The translations under genes and the position numbers were made by a program. DNA of 13,216 bases from positions 1-13,216 of the forward strand of contig WAQV01000070.1 in NCBI GenBank assembly GCA_015520065.1, read 5' to 3'. This document shows positions 11,678 through 13,216 of this stretch, piece after piece. This DNA is from Candidatus Pacearchaeota archaeon. Its GTDB lineage: Archaea > Nanobdellota > Nanobdellia > Pacearchaeales > GW2011-AR1. Position 1 is the stretch's first letter. Each line of letters starts with the position of its first letter. The notes beneath the pieces were generated by a model. The model did not search any database. It was not told the DNA's origin and saw nothing but the letters and a program-made list of their open reading frames with translations.

Positions 11678-12301
11678 ATGTTTTGGTTATTTTCTGGAAA
11701 AAAGAAGTTTGATCAGCTTAAAGAAGAAACAAAAAAAGGATTTGACGCTGTAAAAAAAGACATTCTTTCTATAAGTAAATGGATTAAACACCTTGATTCT
11801 GAAAAAAACACCCAGCAAAAAGAGATTGAAGAGATAAAACAAATGTTATCGTCGATAAAAGAGGATGTTGAAGGGTTAAAAAATGTTGTTTCTCTAATTG
11901 GAGAGTTCCAAAATAAACAAGTGTTTACAACACCTAAACAGCTGTCCAAAAAACAAACAACTGTTTATCCTGTCCAAACAGCTGTCCAAACAGCTGTCCA
12001 AACACCAAATTTAAGACAATTTTCAACAACTGAGAGAGCAATAATATGGATACTCTTAAACACGGACATGAAACTGAGTTATGAGGATTTGGCAGCAATG
12101 TTAGGAAAAGAGAGATCAACAATAAGAGGCCAAATAAATGCTATAAAACAGAAAAGTGAGAGTTTGATAAGTGAGATTGTTGAGAAAAATGGTAAAAAGA
12201 GAGTGTTTATTCCTGATGAAATTAAAGAAAAAATGTTAAAAAAAGAAAAAGTGAGAGTTAAAAAGAGCAAAATAATGAAAAAAGAGCAAGAAAATGAGTA
12301 A
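11678..12301 (+). CDS. Coiled-coil and winged-helix DNA-binding protein 1
   Basis: A 207-residue protein starting MFWLFSGKKKFDQLKEETKK. Residues 8-78 are a long coiled coil, 82-115 a low-complexity Thr/Gln/Val linker (two QTAV repeats plus QTTV), and 116-187 a winged helix: TTERAIIWILL (117-127), YEDLAAMLGKERSTIRGQINAIKQK (135-159) as the helix-turn-helix and IVEKNGKKRVFIPDEIKEKM (167-186) as the wing. A lysine-rich tail ends it. It is probably a dimeric DNA-binding protein. The ATG at 11678 is preferred over an in-frame TTG at 11663 because of the TATA spacing. The linker DNA carries the same AAACAGSTGTTT motif as the upstream region, so the protein may bind its own gene. A regulator, replication initiator or nucleoid protein are all possible; specific function unknown. 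Confidence 0.72.
   Translation: MFWLFSGKKKFDQLKEETKKGFDAVKKDILSISKWIKHLDSEKNTQQKEIEEIKQMLSSIKEDVEGLKNVVSLIGEFQNKQVFTTPKQLSKKQTTVYPVQTAVQTAVQTPNLRQFSTTERAIIWILLNTDMKLSYEDLAAMLGKERSTIRGQINAIKQKSESLISEIVEKNGKKRVFIPDEIKEKMLKKEKVRVKKSKIMKKEQENE
11846..11858. repeat. 13-bp palindrome TTATCGTCGATAA, coding copy
   Basis: It lies inside the coiled-coil part of winged-helix gene 1, where it encodes LSSI. It is the exact reverse complement of 11446-11458. As upstream, a cluster of AAACAGSTGTTT-like motifs follows it on the right. Confidence 0.68.
11915..12006. repeat. AAACAGSTGTTT motif cluster B (inside the coding sequence)
   Basis: Motif starts: 11915 (AAACAAGTGTTT), 11936 (AAACAGCTGTCC), 11955 (AAACAACTGTTT), 11976 and 11988 (AAACAGCTGTCC twice in tandem, a 12-bp direct repeat), and a partial AAACACC at 12000. 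Start-to-start spacing is 21, 19, 21, 12 and 12 bp. The first two are read in frame as KQVF and KQLS; the copies from 11955 on are shifted by one base and are read as QTTV and QTAV. The same 12-mer thus encodes two different peptides. Confidence 0.75.
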
Positions 12302-12484
12302 AAAAGTGAGAGAAAAGGAAGAAAAAATAAAAAATTCATTAAGTTATTAGATGAGTGAGAGAAAAATGTAGTGGGTAAAAGAGGAAAAAAGAAGGAAAAA
12401 TTAAGAAAAAAGGAAGAGGTTGACGCAAAAAACAATAAAGAAAAAAGTAGAGAGTTGAATATATTCGGCTAAACGAAAAACTAA
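12302..12484. other. Purine-rich gap between the convergent winged-helix genes
   Basis: 183 bp that is almost all A and G on the plus strand up to about 12430, with no open frame. It contains two copies of GTGAGAGAAAA (12306-12316 and 12355-12365). Closely related AAAAGTGAGAGTT copies lie in the end of the preceding gene (12153-12165 and 12247-12259). No T-run terminator for the plus-strand gene is visible. Confidence 0.45.
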
Positions 12485-13216
12485 TTAGAGGTCTCTTAAT
12501 TTTAAAATTGTAGAAAGAGATGCTATTTTTTTCAGATTTTCAGAGATAAAAAGATGCACTGATTTATTATTCAGTTTTACTTTCTCTATAGGAATTCCTT
12601 TTTTTATTAGTTTTCCGACGTAATCCCTAATAGAGCTTTCTGATAGAGAGAGTTTAGAAGAAAGTGTTTTGTAGTCAGCATAACCTATCTCTTCCTCTAA
12701 TTGATAGATTGTTGAAAAAATGAGGATTTCCTGCTCTGTGAGTCTTTTAAATTTAAGACGAATTTCTTTTTTTATGCTATCTAAGGAATTAAGAATTTCT
12801 ATGGCTTCCTCAAAAGAAGCTGGTTTAACCTCATTTTTAACATTATTTTGAGGAAAATGTGTCTGTCTGTTTGTCTGTCTGTTTGTCTGTCTGTCTGTTG
12901 GAACCCCTTTATTTCCAGTGGAAATACTTAAAATTTGAGTGTTTAAAGGCTTAAAACCAGAAATATCTGCTGGAATATCTGTCTGATTTGTTGGAAATTT
13001 TTCTTCATGTGTCGGATTATCTAAGTAATACTTCTCTTTATTTTCATTAAAAAATAAAAGTTTTTTATCTTGTTTTTCTGTTTCTGAATAGTTTGAAAGA
13101 GGTTTTTGAAGATTTTTGACAATTTCGCACAACTCGATCATACTTTCTCTTAAAAAAGAAAGCTCTTTTTTTAAAGAATCTATTTCAGTTTTAAGGGAAA
13201 AAATATCTTCTTTCAC
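12485..13216 (-). CDS. Coiled-coil and winged-helix DNA-binding protein 2 (possibly 5'-truncated by the window edge)
   Basis: 243 residues are visible, from a GTG codon at the very edge of the window. The true start may lie outside, since the related gene 1 begins with a short hydrophobic/basic segment not seen here. Residues 1-40 are a coiled coil (LKTEIDSLKKELSFLRESM). Residues 41-130 are polar and low in complexity, including TDRQTNRQTNRQTH (107-120), encoded by a 12-bp tandem repeat. Residues 135-235 hold a helical region and a winged helix: LTEQEILIFSTIYQL (159-173), YKTLSSKLSLSESSIRDYVGKL (182-203) and the wing VKLNNKSVHLFISENLKK (213-230). The domain order is the same as in winged-helix protein 1, so the two are probably distant paralogues in convergent orientation. 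DNA binding is likely; the regulated target is unknown. Confidence 0.68.
   Translation of the reverse strand: MKEDIFSLKTEIDSLKKELSFLRESMIELCEIVKNLQKPLSNYSETEKQDKKLLFFNENKEKYYLDNPTHEEKFPTNQTDIPADISGFKPLNTQILSISTGNKGVPTDRQTNRQTNRQTHFPQNNVKNEVKPASFEEAIEILNSLDSIKKEIRLKFKRLTEQEILIFSTIYQLEEEIGYADYKTLSSKLSLSESSIRDYVGKLIKKGIPIEKVKLNNKSVHLFISENLKKIASLSTILKLRDL
12861..12896 (-). repeat. Three 12-bp tandem repeats encoding the TNRQ linker
   Basis: The plus strand has GTCTGTCTGTTT twice and GTCTGTCTGTCT once. On the coding strand each unit contains AAACAGAC or its variant. The repeat keeps the frame, so copy-number changes would only lengthen or shorten the linker. The AAACAG core is shared with the motif clusters of winged-helix gene 1. 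Confidence 0.75.

Noticed and set aside
12079..12435. Minus-strand frame of 118 codons rich in Phe/Ser/Leu
   Set aside because: This is the complement of the purine-rich end of winged-helix gene 1 and the gap; the hydrophobic look is a composition effect.
12861..12896. Phase-variable simple repeat
   Set aside because: The unit is 12 bp, a multiple of three, so copy changes keep the frame and cannot switch the gene on or off.

Overview
The window comes from an AT-rich archaeal chromosome. Archaeal marks are the ribosomal proteins eL18-uL13-uS9, RNA polymerase subunit RpoN, RNase P protein Rnp4, a type II tRNA without encoded CCA, and TATA boxes centred about 25 bp upstream of most start codons with little or no leader. 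Short genes, small intergenic spaces, a XerA-type recombinase, a DUF5654-like membrane protein and coiled-coil/winged-helix proteins beginning MFWLF-GKKKFD suggest a DPANN lineage (Woesearchaeota/Pacearchaeota-like). That placement is inference; no 16S gene is present.

Left part (1-6222): the end of a HAD-family gene leads into an operon with a complete tyrosine recombinase and a small protein that resembles the DNA-binding 'Recombinase' domain of large serine recombinases without its catalytic domain. A separately promoted gene with acidic residues arranged as in RNase H folds follows. It converges on the overlapping ribosomal operon eL18-uL13-uS9 (minus strand). A tRNA-Leu with the unusual anticodon AAG, a heptose-kinase-like PfkB sugar kinase, an isolated 5S rRNA gene and rnp4 follow on the plus strand. 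On the minus strand lie a NagZ-like family 3 glycosidase and rpoN, which is detached from its usual place beside uS9.

Middle (6223-10388): a MacB/LolD-type ABC transporter is encoded as one ATPase and two tandem FtsX/MacB-like permeases. Facing it is a secreted, C-terminally anchored protein of the S-layer-associated COG1361 type. The export system and the surface protein may work together at the cell envelope.

Right part (10389-13216): this is gene-poor and rich in repeats. It holds a partial C/D-box-like RNA signature, three dispersed 27-bp palindromic repeats, a small two-helix membrane protein, and two similarly built proteins (coiled coil, low-complexity linker, winged helix) in convergent orientation. 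The most striking feature lies around the first of these: a 13-bp palindrome TTATCG(A/T)CGATAA followed by a cluster of AAACAGSTGTTT-like motifs occurs twice, once in the upstream noncoding DNA and once inside the coding sequence. Inside the gene the motif occurs in two reading frames, encoding different peptides, so selection or duplication appears to act on the DNA. I read it as a candidate cis-acting site bound by the encoded protein, acting as an autoregulatory, replication or partition element.
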